Positions 1 to 10,272 of a DNA stretch of 64,000 bases are shown piece after piece (the stretch's first letter is position 1; each line of letters begins with the position of its first letter). Position numbers and translations under genes: made by a program. The notes under the pieces were generated by a model. That model had not been told where the DNA came from, did no database searches, and worked only from the letters and a program-made list of their open reading frames with translations. The DNA comes from Ww85 sp963745765 (GTDB lineage Bacteria > Desulfobacterota > Desulfobulbia > Desulfobulbales > Desulfocapsaceae). The stretch lies in the NCBI GenBank assembly GCA_963745765.1, contig CAVUYQ010000024.1, positions 62,001-126,000 on the forward strand. The letters are read 5' to 3'.

Positions 1-1
1 C

Positions 2-241
2 GTCAAGGGTGTCAATGACGATAACACGAACATCGAGCAGACCGCGGCGTTCGTGGCAAACCTTCCCGGTGGAAAAAAGAGGATCAATATTCTCCCCTAT
101 CACAACATTGCGGCAGGCAAATATCTCAGGCTCGGCGAGCAATACGATGCCTCTGATATGGCCGAGCCAAGCAGGGAAGACCTGGCCGGTGTCATAGCCC
201 GATTCGCCGCTTTCGGCCTGGAAGCGATCGTGGGTGGATAA
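2..241 (+). CDS. Glycyl-radical enzyme activating protein (PflA-like), C-terminal end, partial
   Basis: The gene enters from the left edge; an open frame from base 2 gives the last 79 residues and ends at TAA 239-241. The motif VKGVNDD followed by INILPYHNIAAGKYLRLGEQY matches the C-terminal part of radical-SAM activases of the pyruvate formate-lyase family (PflA: PGVND...LLPYH...KY..LG). Those enzymes use S-adenosylmethionine and a 4Fe-4S cluster to install the glycyl radical on a partner enzyme. The N-terminal cluster-binding CxxxCxxC lies outside the window, so neither the partner nor the exact subfamily can be told. Confidence 0.8.
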   Translation, partial: VKGVNDDNTNIEQTAAFVANLPGGKKRINILPYHNIAAGKYLRLGEQYDASDMAEPSREDLAGVIARFAAFGLEAIVGG

Positions 242-331
242 AGAGAGGCTCCTGAAGCACCTTATCTAATGAGATATTAAGTACTTAAAAATTCGATACA
301 GATTCATTCCTGCATTTCAAGTGGGAATTCT

Positions 332-350
332 GGTGACAGTATATTTAATT
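332..350. repeat. REP-like intergenic repeat, copy A (single arm)
   Basis: GGTGACAGTATATTTAATT lies in the gap between the activase fragment and the next gene. It matches the left arm of the fuller element at 26199-26290 with one difference in the first 19 bases. Only this one arm is recognisable here. Related copies lie just after three other genes in the window. Confidence 0.55.
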
Positions 351-402
351 CCAACAAAAACATGCTGCGGACAAGACACAGATAATTGCGATTAGGAATA
401 AA

Positions 403-960
403 ATGAAAAAACTGATCATTACAATCATCGTTACTCTTTTCAGCGCCACGATCTGTCACGGCTCAGCATGCTTATATGAATTGCAAATGAGCGTACGAGA
501 CACCTTCTGCATTCAACAAAGGGCAAAATGGGATATCGAAGTAGAAAAATTGTTGACACTCAGATTTGCCGATGTTCGAATAACACCAAAAGACAATTCT
601 TTTTCATTAATGCTTTATTTTAAAGCAGATACACCTGATCAGGCCCAATTCGATTCCCCGCAAAAAATTCAAAATTCAATTGTTAGATCCTCAGAGGAAT
701 ACCTGCCTTATGTCGTCGAAAAAGAGATAACATTGCAAAAATTCACAACAAAAGGTTCCTACGGCTTTATCAACATTTTGACCGACAAAGCGCTAGTAAA
801 CCAATCAACTCCCGCAGATGGTCAATTTAAATATTTATCAAGGGGCATGGTCAGGCTTTCTGAAGACTCTGTGCTTGGCTTCAGCATAATGACCAACGAA
901 ATTACAACAGATAAATACAAGGAATTAACTGACTACGTACTGGCATTTATAAAAAATTGA
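403..960 (+). CDS. Hypothetical secreted protein
   Basis: A 185-residue protein of unknown function. It starts with a classic Sec signal peptide: a KK charged N-terminus, a hydrophobic stretch at residues 4-17 and a likely cleavage after the CHGSA region. The mature part has no membrane segment and no motif I recognise. The start ATG has an AGGA-type ribosome site about 9 bases upstream. It stands alone between the activase fragment and the convergent RND operon. The gene is more AT-rich than its neighbours, which may hint at separate acquisition. No function is proposed. Confidence 0.65.
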   Translation: MKKLIITIIVTLFSATICHGSACLYELQMSVRDTFCIQQRAKWDIEVEKLLTLRFADVRITPKDNSFSLMLYFKADTPDQAQFDSPQKIQNSIVRSSEEYLPYVVEKEITLQKFTTKGSYGFINILTDKALVNQSTPADGQFKYLSRGMVRLSEDSVLGFSIMTNEITTDKYKELTDYVLAFIKN

Positions 961-1070
961 ATCTCACCATTCGCTCAAGATCGACTTGTAAACGTGCGCT
1001 TTGCCGACGATTCCCAAAAAGAATGATGAGACGCAATATGAAATCAGGATGGCCTCATTGATTCTTCAAC

Positions 1071-4000
1071 TCAGGGTTTGATTGAGGATTCCGGGGAAAC
1101 CTGCGCCCTTGTCTGCTGCAGCACTGCCGCTGCCGATACCGGTTGTTGCTTCCCGGAAGCGTCCCTCAGGGAAATGCGCATATCCTCAATAATAAGATAA
1201 AGGCAGGGTACAAGGATCAGGGTAATGACCGTGGCAAAAACAATGCCGAAACCAAGCGATATGGCCATGGGGATCATGAACCGTGCCTGCCGGGATGTTT
1301 CAAAAATCATCGGAGCCAGGCCGCCGAATGTCGTCAGCGTGGTTAACAGGACCGGACGGAAACGCCTGATTACCGCCTGCCGTATGGCGTCCAGCGGGCT
1401 GAGGCCCTCACGACGTCTTCTATTGGCATAATCGACAAGAACAAGCGAATCGTTGATCACCACACCGGAGAGGGCAACGACCCCCATCATGCTCGTGAGG
1501 CTGAGATTGTACCCCATCAGCAGGTGTCCGAGCACCGCTCCGACCATGCCGAAAGGGATGGCGACCATGACGATGCCCGGCTGAATATAGCTGCGAAACG
1601 GGATGGCAAGCAGGAAATAGATAGAGATCAGGGCAAAAACGAACCCCTGCAGCAATCCTTGCATGCTCTCTTTTCTCTGCGACTCACGCCCCTCGTATCC
1701 ATAGCTGAGACCGGGAAAGGTGTTGGCGAGCTGCGGCAGCACGGTTGCATTCAGTGCCGCCGTGATCTTTGTCAATTCTCCGATGGGCTCAACATCGGCC
1801 TTAACGGTTACCGTCCTGCGTCCATCTCTTCGGGTAATGGACGTATAGGCGCGTCCCCGCTCCACATTGGCGATATCGGAGAGCGGAACAAAGGTGCCGG
1901 AAGAAGTGGCAATAAGCATGGTCTCAATATCGAACTCACTGAATCGCTGCGATTCAGGCAAGCGCACCCTGACGGTCACCTCGTTTGATCCACGCTGCTG
2001 CCTGAGGGCGATGGCCCCCTGAAACGCATCCCGAACCTGCCTCCCTACCTCGGTTGCCGTCAGGCCAAGGCTCCGGCCCCTTTCGTTGATGGAAAAGTTG
2101 TATTGCGGTTTTCCCGGGGTATAACCGTCATCAATATCCTTGACGTTGGAGAACTGGGTCAGTTCTTCCGCCAGCATGTTACTTGCCTTGTCGAGAATAG
2201 CGATATCCCGGTGGCTCAGTTCGACGGAGAGGCCTGCACCGCTTCCCGGTCCGCCACGGTCGGATTCGAAGATGGAGGATTGCAGACCGACGATGGGTCC
2301 AACCTCCATGCGCCATAGCTTTGTCACCTCCCTGGTGCTGAGCGGTCGGATGTCCGGGGGAGTAAGATAGGCATCTACCTCGACAACATTTTCATCGATG
2401 AGAGAAGATATGCCTTCAATCAGCTGCTCCCCGCCATGCTGCTCCCGCACCCGTTCAATGGCACCGACAATCTGGTCCCGGACTTTAATTGCCACGGGCA
2501 TGGGGCTGCCATAGGGTAGCGTGGCCGTAACCACGGCCCGGTCGGATTCAACTCGGGGCATCAGGATTATGCCGATTCTGCCACTGAAGACATAACCGAA
2601 GGTGACAACAGTCCCGCAAAAAGCAGTGCCACGATAAGCAATTTAAAATGGAGGACCCGATCGAGAAGGGAGCCGTAGATATGTTTTATAAACCAGTTGA
2701 ATTTTCTGCCGAATGCCTGTTGATGGCGACTGAGCAGCCGGCGCAAAGGCATTGCCGGTACCCTGGTTGCTGTGGGCCAGATGGGTCGGCAAGATCAGCA
2801 GCGATTCCACCCAGGAAATGAGAAATACGGTGATAACAACCAGAGGAATTACTTTCCAGACCTTGCCCATGGCACCCGGCACAAACATCAGGGGCATAAA
2901 GGCGACAATGTTGGTGAGGATACTAAAGGCGATGGGGACCGCAACATCTTTTGCTCCCTCGATGGCCGCCTCGACAAAACCGAGACCCCGCTGGCGGTAT
3001 TCGTAGATGTTTTCTCCGGCGATAATAGCGTCATCGACGACGATACCAAGCGCAATAATAAAGGCGAACATCGATATCATATTGATGGAGACATCAAACA
3101 TCGGCAGGAAAAGCAGGCCACCGAGAAAGGATATCGGAATACCCATCGTAACCCAGAAGGCCAGTTTCAGTTCAAGAAAAAGACCGAGCAGAAGGAGTAC
3201 CAGGGTCAGACCGATAAAGGCGTTTTTCAGGAGCAGCTGGAGACGCTGTTTATAGACATCTGAGTCTGTCGCTGGTGATTTTCCAGGAAATTCCCGGGGG
3301 AAGATTGGCGGTTATATCCGCCATTGCCTCTCTCGTTGCGTCGGAGACGCCAATGGGCGTCTGTTTGCCGACCCGATATACCAGCAGGGCCATGGAACGC
3401 TGCTGTTCATAGGTCGCCAGCCTGTTGGAATCTGCAAAGCCTTCACTGACAACTGCCAGATCTTCAAGAAAAACCGTGGTGCCTTTGCTAGTGGTAATAA
3501 TTGGAATGCGGCTGAATTCCTGCGCCCAGTCCCGGCTGTTATCAATCCGCAGCAGGATTTCGCCGGATGCTGTATCAAGCTTTCCGCCGGGTATCTCTAC
3601 TGCCGACTGACGGATAATAGTCGCAACCTGGGAAAGCGTCAGCCCGTACATCCGCAGTTTTTCCAGCGGAATCTGAACCTTGACCTCAAAATCTCTGCCG
3701 CCGCTGACTTCCACCTGGGTAATACCCGGGAGCCTGGAGCAGCCTGTCTTTGACCTGTTCCACTACTTCCCTGAGGGCCCCCTCAGAGACATCGCCATAG
3801 AGGTTCAAACGCAGAACCTGGTGTTTGCGGGAGTCAAAGGCAATAACAGGATCTTCGGCATCATCCGGAAAGGTGGCGATGCGGTCGACCTCCTGCTTGA
3901 TATCCTGGAGGGGTTTCTGGGGATCGGCATCTTCATCCAGTTCAGCCCTCACCTGTGCACTGCCTTCAGAGGCCGTTGAGGTAATCTCTTTGATCCCTTC

Positions 4001-4238
4001 AATACCTTCAATGGCATCTTCAATGGCAAGGACAATACCCTGTTCAACATCCTCGGGGCTTGAGCCCGGGTAGGAAACCCTGACGGAAATCCGATCGAGA
4101 ACAAATTCGGGAAAGACTTCCTGCTTAATCTTGGTGGACATGAAAAGCCCGCCGAGAAGCAGAAAAAGCATCAGCAGGTTTGGCGTTACACGGTTGAAGA
4201 CCATCCAGGAAATGGGCCCGCTTTCTTTCGATCGTCAT
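1071..4238 (-). CDS. RND-family efflux permease (HAE1/AcrB-like), frameshifted as read
   Basis: Inner-membrane proton-driven RND pump, about 1055 residues. Recognisable segments run in order: N-terminal TM1 and SYPGSSPEDVEQ (porter region), VEVSGGRDFEV, the TM block GIPISFLGG with ALGIVVDDAIIAGENIYEY (the RND TM4 region), MPRVESDRAVVTATLP, and a C-terminal TM block with LSGVVINDSLVLVDYANRRR. The frame changes at about 4219, 3728, 3255, 2750 and 2605. The offsets (+1,+1,+1,+1,-1) sum to zero and the total length is exactly right for the family. This suggests sequence error, or very recent decay. The start ATG 4238 follows the adaptor stop by one base, so the two are translationally coupled. 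Confidence 0.85.
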
Positions 4239-4239
4239 C

Positions 4240-5551
4240 TTACTCTGCACGTTTCTCTCCCCGTTTTCCCTCGCCGCGACCCTTTCCCTCGCCGCCATCC
4301 TGAATCCCCTGCTTTCGGCCGGGCGCCTCCTCCTTCTGCTCAAGACGCAGCGGAATTCCCGCTATCGGTGATGATAATGCCGAGAGTAACAAGGCGCTCT
4401 CCTCCGCTGATACCGCCATCGACGATCACATGATTACGACCGCGGAAAAGGACATCAACCTGGCGAATATCCAGCATGCCGTTATTGTCCATCAGCCACA
4501 CACTATTTCCTTCATGAAGGTGAGCCCGATCGAGCCGAACGCCGGAAGGGATGGTAATACCTTCAATTTCAGCACGGACATAGGAGCCGAGAAGGAGTTT
4601 CGGCTTGTCACTGTTTTCATTCTTTAAACAGAGAGGGTCGTCCATTTTGACGAGCAATTGGGCCATTCTTCCCTGCTCTTCAAGAGCGGCAGAGAGCCTG
4701 ATAACCCGGCCGGTCCGGTAGCTATTGCCGGTATTCCCCTGGCTGAAAATTTTCACGGATGAGCCTTCCTCACCGCTGTTTGACGGAATTTTCACCCACT
4801 GCAATTGTTCTGCCGGCAGGGTGAGTTGCAGCCAGAAGGCATCGGTACCGACAAGTTTTGCAAGTACCGTGGATTCGGAAATTTTTGCTCCGGTATCGAC
4901 CATCCGAGAGGCAATGATACCGTTGAATGGAGCCGTTATATCAGTTCTCTCCAGGTTGAGCCGTGCCTGGGCAAGTTTTGATTCGGCAAGGTCTTTGTGG
5001 CGTAGAGTTTCTCCAGTTGCGGTTTACGCAGGATAAGCGCTTCTTCCTCCTTGCTGACCTTCTCGCCAAGGAGGGTTAATTCACGCTGGGCGATTCGCTG
5101 GTTGCCCATTTCCATGGCCAGGTCACTCTCGGTTTTGGCAACATCACTTTCAAGCTGGCGGACGACCAGTTCATAATCGGTATGGTCAATGGATACCATT
5201 ATCTGATTGGCGCTGAAAAAACCGCCGGGCAGAAATTCATTGCTGACCTCGATAATCTCACCGCTTACCCGGGGCTTGATCTCCACTTCCCGGGCCGGGA
5301 TGATCTCTCCCATGGCCTCAAGAATGGTCGGCTGGGGGCCAGACGACCTGCTGCACTTCAACAAGCATTGCCGTTGACGGTCGCTTGCCGGGCTTGGCTT
5401 GAGGTTTTGTCTCCAGCAGATAGAGCGTGATTGCTATGCCGCATGCCAGCGCCAGGAGCGGAAGCAGGACATGCAGAAAAAAACGTGCGAGGCGATTGGG
5501 CGGGCGGTGCATTTCTCCCACCGATATCTGGGCCTGGGGAATCATTTTCAT
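4240..5551 (-). CDS. RND efflux periplasmic adaptor (HlyD/AcrA family), frameshifted as read
   Basis: Membrane-fusion protein that links the RND pump to the outer-membrane channel. It starts at ATG 5551 (MKMIPQAQ...), preceded by AGAG. One N-terminal membrane anchor (FFLHVLLPLLALACGIAITL) is followed by the barrel/lipoyl half (GEIIPAREVEIKPRVSGEI), a coiled-coil hairpin rich in E/L/K, and the second lipoyl and beta-barrel half. The tail is highly charged (K/R/G/E) and ends at TAA 4240-4242. Frames shift near 5340 (+1), 4990 (-1) and 4360 (+1). The net +1 equals the length remainder, so the gene would otherwise be intact at about 436 residues. Confidence 0.8.
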
Positions 5552-5561
5552 GGTGTTCTCT

Positions 5562-7040
5562 TTACGGTACTTTTTTATAGGGTGTGTTGCCTTCGCTTGA
5601 GCGATCAATTCCAGCGGTGCCCGGCCGCCAAGCGCCCGGTAGAGATCTATTCGGTATTCAATGAGTTGGCTGGTGGGCGCTCACCAGGCTGCGCTGCAGT
5701 GCCTGCTGGGAGAGCAGTGCGGTAAGAACCCGCTGGTAGTCTTCAGCTCCCTGTTTGTAGCGATCCCGAATAGTGAGCAGGGATTGGGTGGCAAGGTCCA
5801 GCTGGATTTTCAGGCTGTCAATGAGTAAGCGCTGTTCTTTTTCCTGCACCAGGGCATCCTCGACTTCTCCTATGGCCTTCAGCACGGAATCGCCATAGGA
5901 GAGCAGCTTTTCACGGGATACGGCCGCGGTGCGTTCGACTTCAGCCTGGCGTCTGCCGCCGTCAACAAGCGGTCCGACGATATTGGCGGCAAGTGAAGCA
6001 AGCCAGTTCTCAAAGAGATCGCGGGTAGCCGAGCCGGAAGTATTGATATCAGCGGAAATACTTATACGGGGATACTGGTCGGCGACAGCTGCCGCAACTC
6101 TTTTGTCGGCAGCGAGAAGGGTAAGGTAGCGACTGCGGATATCCGGCCGGGCAGTAAGCAGATCAAGCGGAACGCCGGTGGACGGCAGCGGCGGCAGGCC
6201 GATAAGTGCCGGGTCGCCGGGAATGGTGAACATTCCCGGTGAAACACCGGTCAATATGGCCAGCTGATGCTCAAGCACCCCGGCGTTTGCTCTTTGTTGC
6301 GCCTTCTCACCATTTTTCGATTCGATCAGTTCCTTCTGCTGCAGGATATCGGCTATACCGACCTGGCCGGCGTTAAAACGCAACTGGATGATCTGCAACC
6401 CCATCGAGTTGATTTCCTGCTGGCGGGTCAGCAGGCTGAGCTGACTGTAACTTGCCGCCAGCTGGTACCAGGTGATAGCAACCTGGGCTGCAAGGGAAAG
6501 TGCAGCAGTTTGCACATCTTCACCGGTGGCCCGGGCATCGAGAAGTGCCGCATCTTCTTTTGACTGCAGTCGTCCCCAGAGGTCGAGTTCATAATCTGCG
6601 GCAAGACCGAGCAGCAGGTCGCTTGTGGCATCGCTGGAACCGTTATTTCGCGTCCATTTTCTGCCCGCGGAACCGACCGCGTTAAGTTGCGGAGAGAGAT
6701 CGGCACCGGCCTGGCGGGCGATTGCCTGAGCCTGCAGCAGCCGTTCACGAATGACAAGCAGGCTCAGGTTTTTGCCAAGCGCCTGGTCAATCAGGGTATG
6801 CAGGGCGGCATCATCAAGAGCGTACCACCATTGGCCGGGAAGCTGAACGCTGCCCGATTGCGAGAACTGCAGCGGTATAGGTACCGGAGGGGAAGCCGAA
6901 TGATCGGGTACTGCCGGGGTGCAGGCGGAAATGACAATCACCAGGAGCAAACCCACCTGAAATGAGACTGGAAAATATCTTGTAGCGGCAAACTTTTTGC
7001 CGGCGGGTCCTGGTTCATTTGTTTTTCTGGATACATTCAT
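5562..7040 (-). CDS. Outer-membrane efflux lipoprotein (NodT/TolC family), frameshifted near its end
   Basis: Third part of the RND tripartite pump: the outer-membrane channel. The N-terminus has a signal peptide with a lipobox (VISAC), fitting an OprM/NodT-type lipoprotein. The body has the two OEP repeats (IDQALGKNLSLLVIRERLLQAQA..., LTARPDIRSRYLTLLAADKRVAAAVADQYPRI). In one frame it stops at 5658 after LVSAHQPTH. A +1 shift at about 5668 restores LIEYRIDLYRALGG, the usual family ending, and a -1 in an A-run near 5575 would then give a stop at 5562, just before the adaptor RBS. The two shifts cancel (493 codons). First gene of the operon, divergent from baeS. Confidence 0.8.
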
Positions 7041-7170
7041 GGGGCGTTTATCGTCTTATTTTGTTCCACGTGATCTTGTTGTCCAACAGTTATGAATCTT
7101 AGTAACAAGGAAATATGGCAGAATTATGTCAGAATTGTGAAAAAAATGCGGAAATCGTCTGGGTAGAAGT

Positions 7171-7188
7171 TTTTTCTCCGGAAACATG
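7171..7188 (+). promoter_or_regulatory. BaeR-box-like sequence in the divergent efflux/baeSR promoter region
   Basis: The 214-base gap between the efflux operon and baeS holds TTTTTCTCCGGAAACATG. Its first nine bases equal the start of the E. coli BaeR box as I remember it (TTTTTCTCCATDATTGGC); the second half matches poorly. The site lies 130-150 bases from the outer-membrane gene start and about 70 from baeS. The regulator is encoded next door, so a role is plausible but unproven. Confidence 0.3.
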
Positions 7189-7254
7189 CTAAATATCTGA
7201 GGAGAAATAAAGGTCCCCGACAGAGCAACCATTCATTCATTATCAGTATTTGAG

Positions 7255-8694
7255 ATGAAAATCACTCTTCACTACAAGCTTTTTGCTGCCATGCTGACCG
7301 CCATCCTGATGGTAGTGATCTACATGGTGCTGGTTATGCAGTGGAGCGTTGATCGTGGTTTTTTGAACTACGTAAGTACCGTCGAACAGGAGCAACTGAA
7401 AAAAATCGCTGCGGACCTGGAAAAACTTTACGCCGGGAAAAAGAACTGGCAGGAATTGACTGCTGATCCGCAGGAGCTGCTGACGATCATGGCCCAGAGC
7501 TTACCGGAGGGACGGCAGAAAGAGCGTTTCCTCGACCGGATGAACCGGAATGATCCGGCTTTTTCGCTGCCTTCCGGGCCACTGCCGGCTGATGTACCCA
7601 GCCATTTTTTCCCACGGGTTTTCCTGCTCGACAAAGATCAGCATCATCTTTTAGGATATGAGTCGGCAGGAGAGCGTTCCGACGTCATTCCTATCATGTA
7701 TCAGAATCAGGCGGTAGGTTATCTCGGGGTTCATCCGGCAAGAAATATCTCGGATACGCATCAGCTTGTCTTTGTCAAACAACAGAAGGTAGCAATACTC
7801 CTCGTGGCCTTGGCCGGTTTTCTCATTGCTGCAGGACTTTCCATGCCTATCGCCTACCGGATGACGAGGCCCATTCGTCTGTTGGCTGCCGGTACAAGAG
7901 ACCTGACCTCGGGGAAATACTCGACAAGAATAAAAGTTACCTCAGGCGGGGAACTTGGTCAACTTTCAAGAGATTTCAATCGGTTGGCTGAAATACTGGA
8001 AAAAAACCAACGAGCCAGAAGTCAATGGGTTGCCGATATTTCCCATGAGCTGCGAACCCCTCTCACTATTCTTCGTGGAAAAATTGAAGCACTGCAGGAT
8101 GGCGTCTACCCGCCCACGGCAGAAACCTTCAGTGCACTGCACCGGGAAGCGATACATCTCGGTTTGCTGGTGGATGATCTTTACCAGCTCTCGCTCTCCG
8201 ACCTCGGGGCGATGTCATATCAAAAGACTGAAGTGCAACCGTGCTGGGCTCTGCAACAGGCGGTCCTCTTGCTTCAATCTCAATTTAGGGAAAAACGGCT
8301 TGCCCTTGAAACATCGGTCAATATCGGTGATGATGCCAGTCTGTTTGCCGATAACGAACGGTTAAAACAACTTTTTACCAATCTTTTGACGAACAGCCTG
8401 CGTTACACCGATCCTGGCGGCAGGATACTTATAACCGTCAGGCAGCAGGAGAAAGCACTGATCTGTTTTGCTATTGAAGACAGTACTCCCGGTGTATCCG
8501 AAGAACATCTTGCCAAATTGTTCGACCGGCTTTATCGGGTCGATTCTTCCCGCAGCCGTGATCTGGGCGGAGCCGGACTTGGACTCTCTATCTGCTATAA
8601 CATTGTCAAGGGCCACAATGGGACCATCGAGGCGAAAAAATCTTCTCTTGGTGGACTGTTGATCAGTGTATGTCTGCCGCTTTACGGCGAGTGA
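7255..8694 (+). CDS. baeS: BaeS-like envelope-stress sensor histidine kinase
   Basis: A 479-residue inner-membrane kinase. TM1 is at about residues 8-30, a periplasmic sensor covers 31-175, TM2 is about 177-200, and HAMP runs to about 250. The dimerisation domain has the phosphoacceptor in ISHELRTPL (His264) followed by LRGKIEALQDGVYP, very close to BaeS. The ATPase domain shows an N-box (LFTNLLTNSLRYTDPG) and a G2 box (GGAGLGLSIC). It overlaps the response regulator start by one base (TGATG). It sits divergent from an RND efflux operon, the usual BaeSR target class. Start ATG 7255 has a weak GAG just upstream. Confidence 0.88.
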   Translation: MKITLHYKLFAAMLTAILMVVIYMVLVMQWSVDRGFLNYVSTVEQEQLKKIAADLEKLYAGKKNWQELTADPQELLTIMAQSLPEGRQKERFLDRMNRNDPAFSLPSGPLPADVPSHFFPRVFLLDKDQHHLLGYESAGERSDVIPIMYQNQAVGYLGVHPARNISDTHQLVFVKQQKVAILLVALAGFLIAAGLSMPIAYRMTRPIRLLAAGTRDLTSGKYSTRIKVTSGGELGQLSRDFNRLAEILEKNQRARSQWVADISHELRTPLTILRGKIEALQDGVYPPTAETFSALHREAIHLGLLVDDLYQLSLSDLGAMSYQKTEVQPCWALQQAVLLLQSQFREKRLALETSVNIGDDASLFADNERLKQLFTNLLTNSLRYTDPGGRILITVRQQEKALICFAIEDSTPGVSEEHLAKLFDRLYRVDSSRSRDLGGAGLGLSICYNIVKGHNGTIEAKKSSLGGLLISVCLPLYGE

Positions 8695-9359
8695 TGACGC
8701 AAACGATTCTCATAGTAGAAGATGCACAGGAACTGGCAAAACTGCTCAGCGACTACCTGAAGCAGGCCGGCTTCGCCACCCACTGCCTCTACCGGGGAGA
8801 CACGGTGATTGACTGGGTAAAAGATCACCAGCCCGATCTCATCCTGCTGGACATCATGCTGCCGGGCAAAGATGGCGTTGATATCTGCCGGGAGATCAGA
8901 CAGTTCTCCGGGATACCGATTATCATGGTCACGGCCAGGGTTGAGGAACGGGATCGTCTACTCGGACTTGACACCGGCGCGGATGATTATGTCTGCAAAC
9001 CGTTCAGCCCCCGGGAAGTTGTCGCCAGGGTGAAAGCGGTATTGAGAAGGGTGGTGGATAAAGGCTCGAATAATGGATTGCTGCAGCTTGATGCAGAAAA
9101 ATATCAGGCGAGTATTAACGGAAAATTGTTATCACTCACCGTCGTTGAGTACAACCTGCTGGCGCTCCTGGCTGAATATCCGGGGAGGGTGTTTTCCCGC
9201 AGTCAGTTGATTGAAAGTATCTACCAGGACCAGCGGGTAGTCAGCGACCGGACGATTGACAGCCATGTGAAGAAACTGCGTAAAAAGATCAGTGAGATTC
9301 ATGATCGGGAGTTGATACATGCCGTGTACAGCGCCGGCTATAAATATGACCCGAACTGA
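8694..9359 (+). CDS. baeR: BaeR-like OmpR-family response regulator
   Basis: A 221-residue regulator. The receiver domain has the acidic pair in ILIVEDAQEL, the phosphorylated Asp in LILLDIMLPG, and the Lys in VCKPFSPREVVARVKAVLRR, nearly identical to BaeR. The C-terminal winged helix ends with SDRTIDSHVKKLRKKI...YSAGYKY. ATG 8694 was chosen because it overlaps the kinase stop as TGATG; a longer upstream start would eat into baeS. Probable target: the divergent RND operon. The partner is the kinase immediately before it. Confidence 0.9.
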   Translation: MTQTILIVEDAQELAKLLSDYLKQAGFATHCLYRGDTVIDWVKDHQPDLILLDIMLPGKDGVDICREIRQFSGIPIIMVTARVEERDRLLGLDTGADDYVCKPFSPREVVARVKAVLRRVVDKGSNNGLLQLDAEKYQASINGKLLSLTVVEYNLLALLAEYPGRVFSRSQLIESIYQDQRVVSDRTIDSHVKKLRKKISEIHDRELIHAVYSAGYKYDPN

Positions 9360-9519
9360 TCATCAGTCCGGAAACATCGAAAAAAATCAAGCTTCTGAAA
9401 CGGTTCGAGGGCTGATTCGTTACCTGTTCGCTTTACAAAAAATCGGCGAAGAGGTAGACTTTTGCAGGTTAAGAGCGGCCCGTCTCCAGCCTGAGGCCGC
9501 CGTGAACTTTCTTTACTGA
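9346..9519 (+). CDS. Possible small protein overlapping the end of baeR
   Basis: From ATG 9346 an open frame of 57 codons (MTRTDHQSGNIEKNQ...) runs out of the last bases of baeR and ends TGA at 9517-9519. Its middle, VRGLIRYLFALQKIGEEVDF, could form an amphipathic helix. There is no clear ribosome site, but translational coupling to baeR is possible. It has no motif I know. It is listed because it is followed by another short frame with a good ribosome site. It may be chance. Confidence 0.25.
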   Translation: MTRTDHQSGNIEKNQASETVRGLIRYLFALQKIGEEVDFCRLRAARLQPEAAVNFLY

Positions 9520-9540
9520 TTTTTCCAAGGAGTATCTGCC

Positions 9541-9681
9541 ATGAGCCTGGCCGGGAAATTTCTGACATCACCCAAAAAAGGAGTGCAAAAGGTGAAGAGC
9601 ATGACTCTTTTCCGACGACCGTCTTCAAAACGACAGAACAGCAGAAATCTGGTCAAACGCTATTTCAGGCTCATCAGGTAG
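9541..9681 (+). CDS. Possible small basic protein (46 residues)
   Basis: ATG 9541 is preceded by AAGGAG at 9528-9533 with eight bases of spacing, which is a strong initiation site. The product is 46 residues with about a third Lys/Arg and almost no acidic residues (MSLAGKFLTSPKKGVQ... ending KRYFRLIR), and it stops at TAG 9679-9681. No domain is recognised; its charge would suit nucleic-acid or membrane binding. The short length makes this tentative, but the initiation site argues for translation. Confidence 0.4.
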   Translation: MSLAGKFLTSPKKGVQKVKSMTLFRRPSSKRQNSRNLVKRYFRLIR

Positions 9682-9840
9682 AATTGTCTCTTCATGCACA
9701 TTGGAGAAAAAGGGCAACGTCTGCCTGCTTTATGTTCAAACGCATGGGGGTATCTGAGACACCTTCATGAAAGAGTTCGGCTGCACATTTCCGGATAGCG
9801 ATAAAGAACGTGGTGCGCTGGCAGCATATGAAATGAGGGA

Positions 9841-10215
9841 ATGGAGTCAACACCCGTGGGAAAGTTAAAAACCAAAGGCCTGGTTTACTCGACGGATAAG
9901 GGGCAAACCTGTCCCGGCTGCGGACACCCACTTAAAAGCTGCTGCTGCAGCAATGAGAAAAGCCGGCACCAGGGTGATGGTGTGGTGCGCGTCAGCCGGC
10001 AGACCAAGGGCCGTAAGGGTACCGGTGTCTGCCTGATCACCGGGATTGAGCTCGGCGAAGCAGAACTGAAAAAGCTTGCCAAACAGCTCAAGAAAATATG
10101 TGGATCAGGTGGTACCGTTAAAAACGGGATTATTGAAATCCAGGGTGAACATCGTCAAACGCTGCTGGATGCGTTAATAAAATCAGGATACAAAGCCAAA
10201 CTGGCAGGCGGGTGA
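9841..10215 (+). CDS. SUI1/YciH-family translation initiation factor-like protein
   Basis: A 124-residue protein. The first 50 residues hold CPGCGHP and a CCC run that could bind zinc. The C-terminal half is the SUI1/eIF1 fold: VSRQTKGRKGTGVCLITGI, LAKQLKKICGSGGTVKNGIIEIQG, then LIKSGYKAKLAGG. Bacterial YciH-type proteins act at the ribosome P-site and affect start fidelity; the physiological role in this lineage is not established. ATG 9841 has a GAGGGA just upstream. Stand-alone gene. Confidence 0.85.
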   Translation: MESTPVGKLKTKGLVYSTDKGQTCPGCGHPLKSCCCSNEKSRHQGDGVVRVSRQTKGRKGTGVCLITGIELGEAELKKLAKQLKKICGSGGTVKNGIIEIQGEHRQTLLDALIKSGYKAKLAGG

Positions 10216-10272
10216 ACCCGCCCCCGCGCACCATGTGGTTGCAGCATGACAGCATTTCGGGAGAGACGGGGG

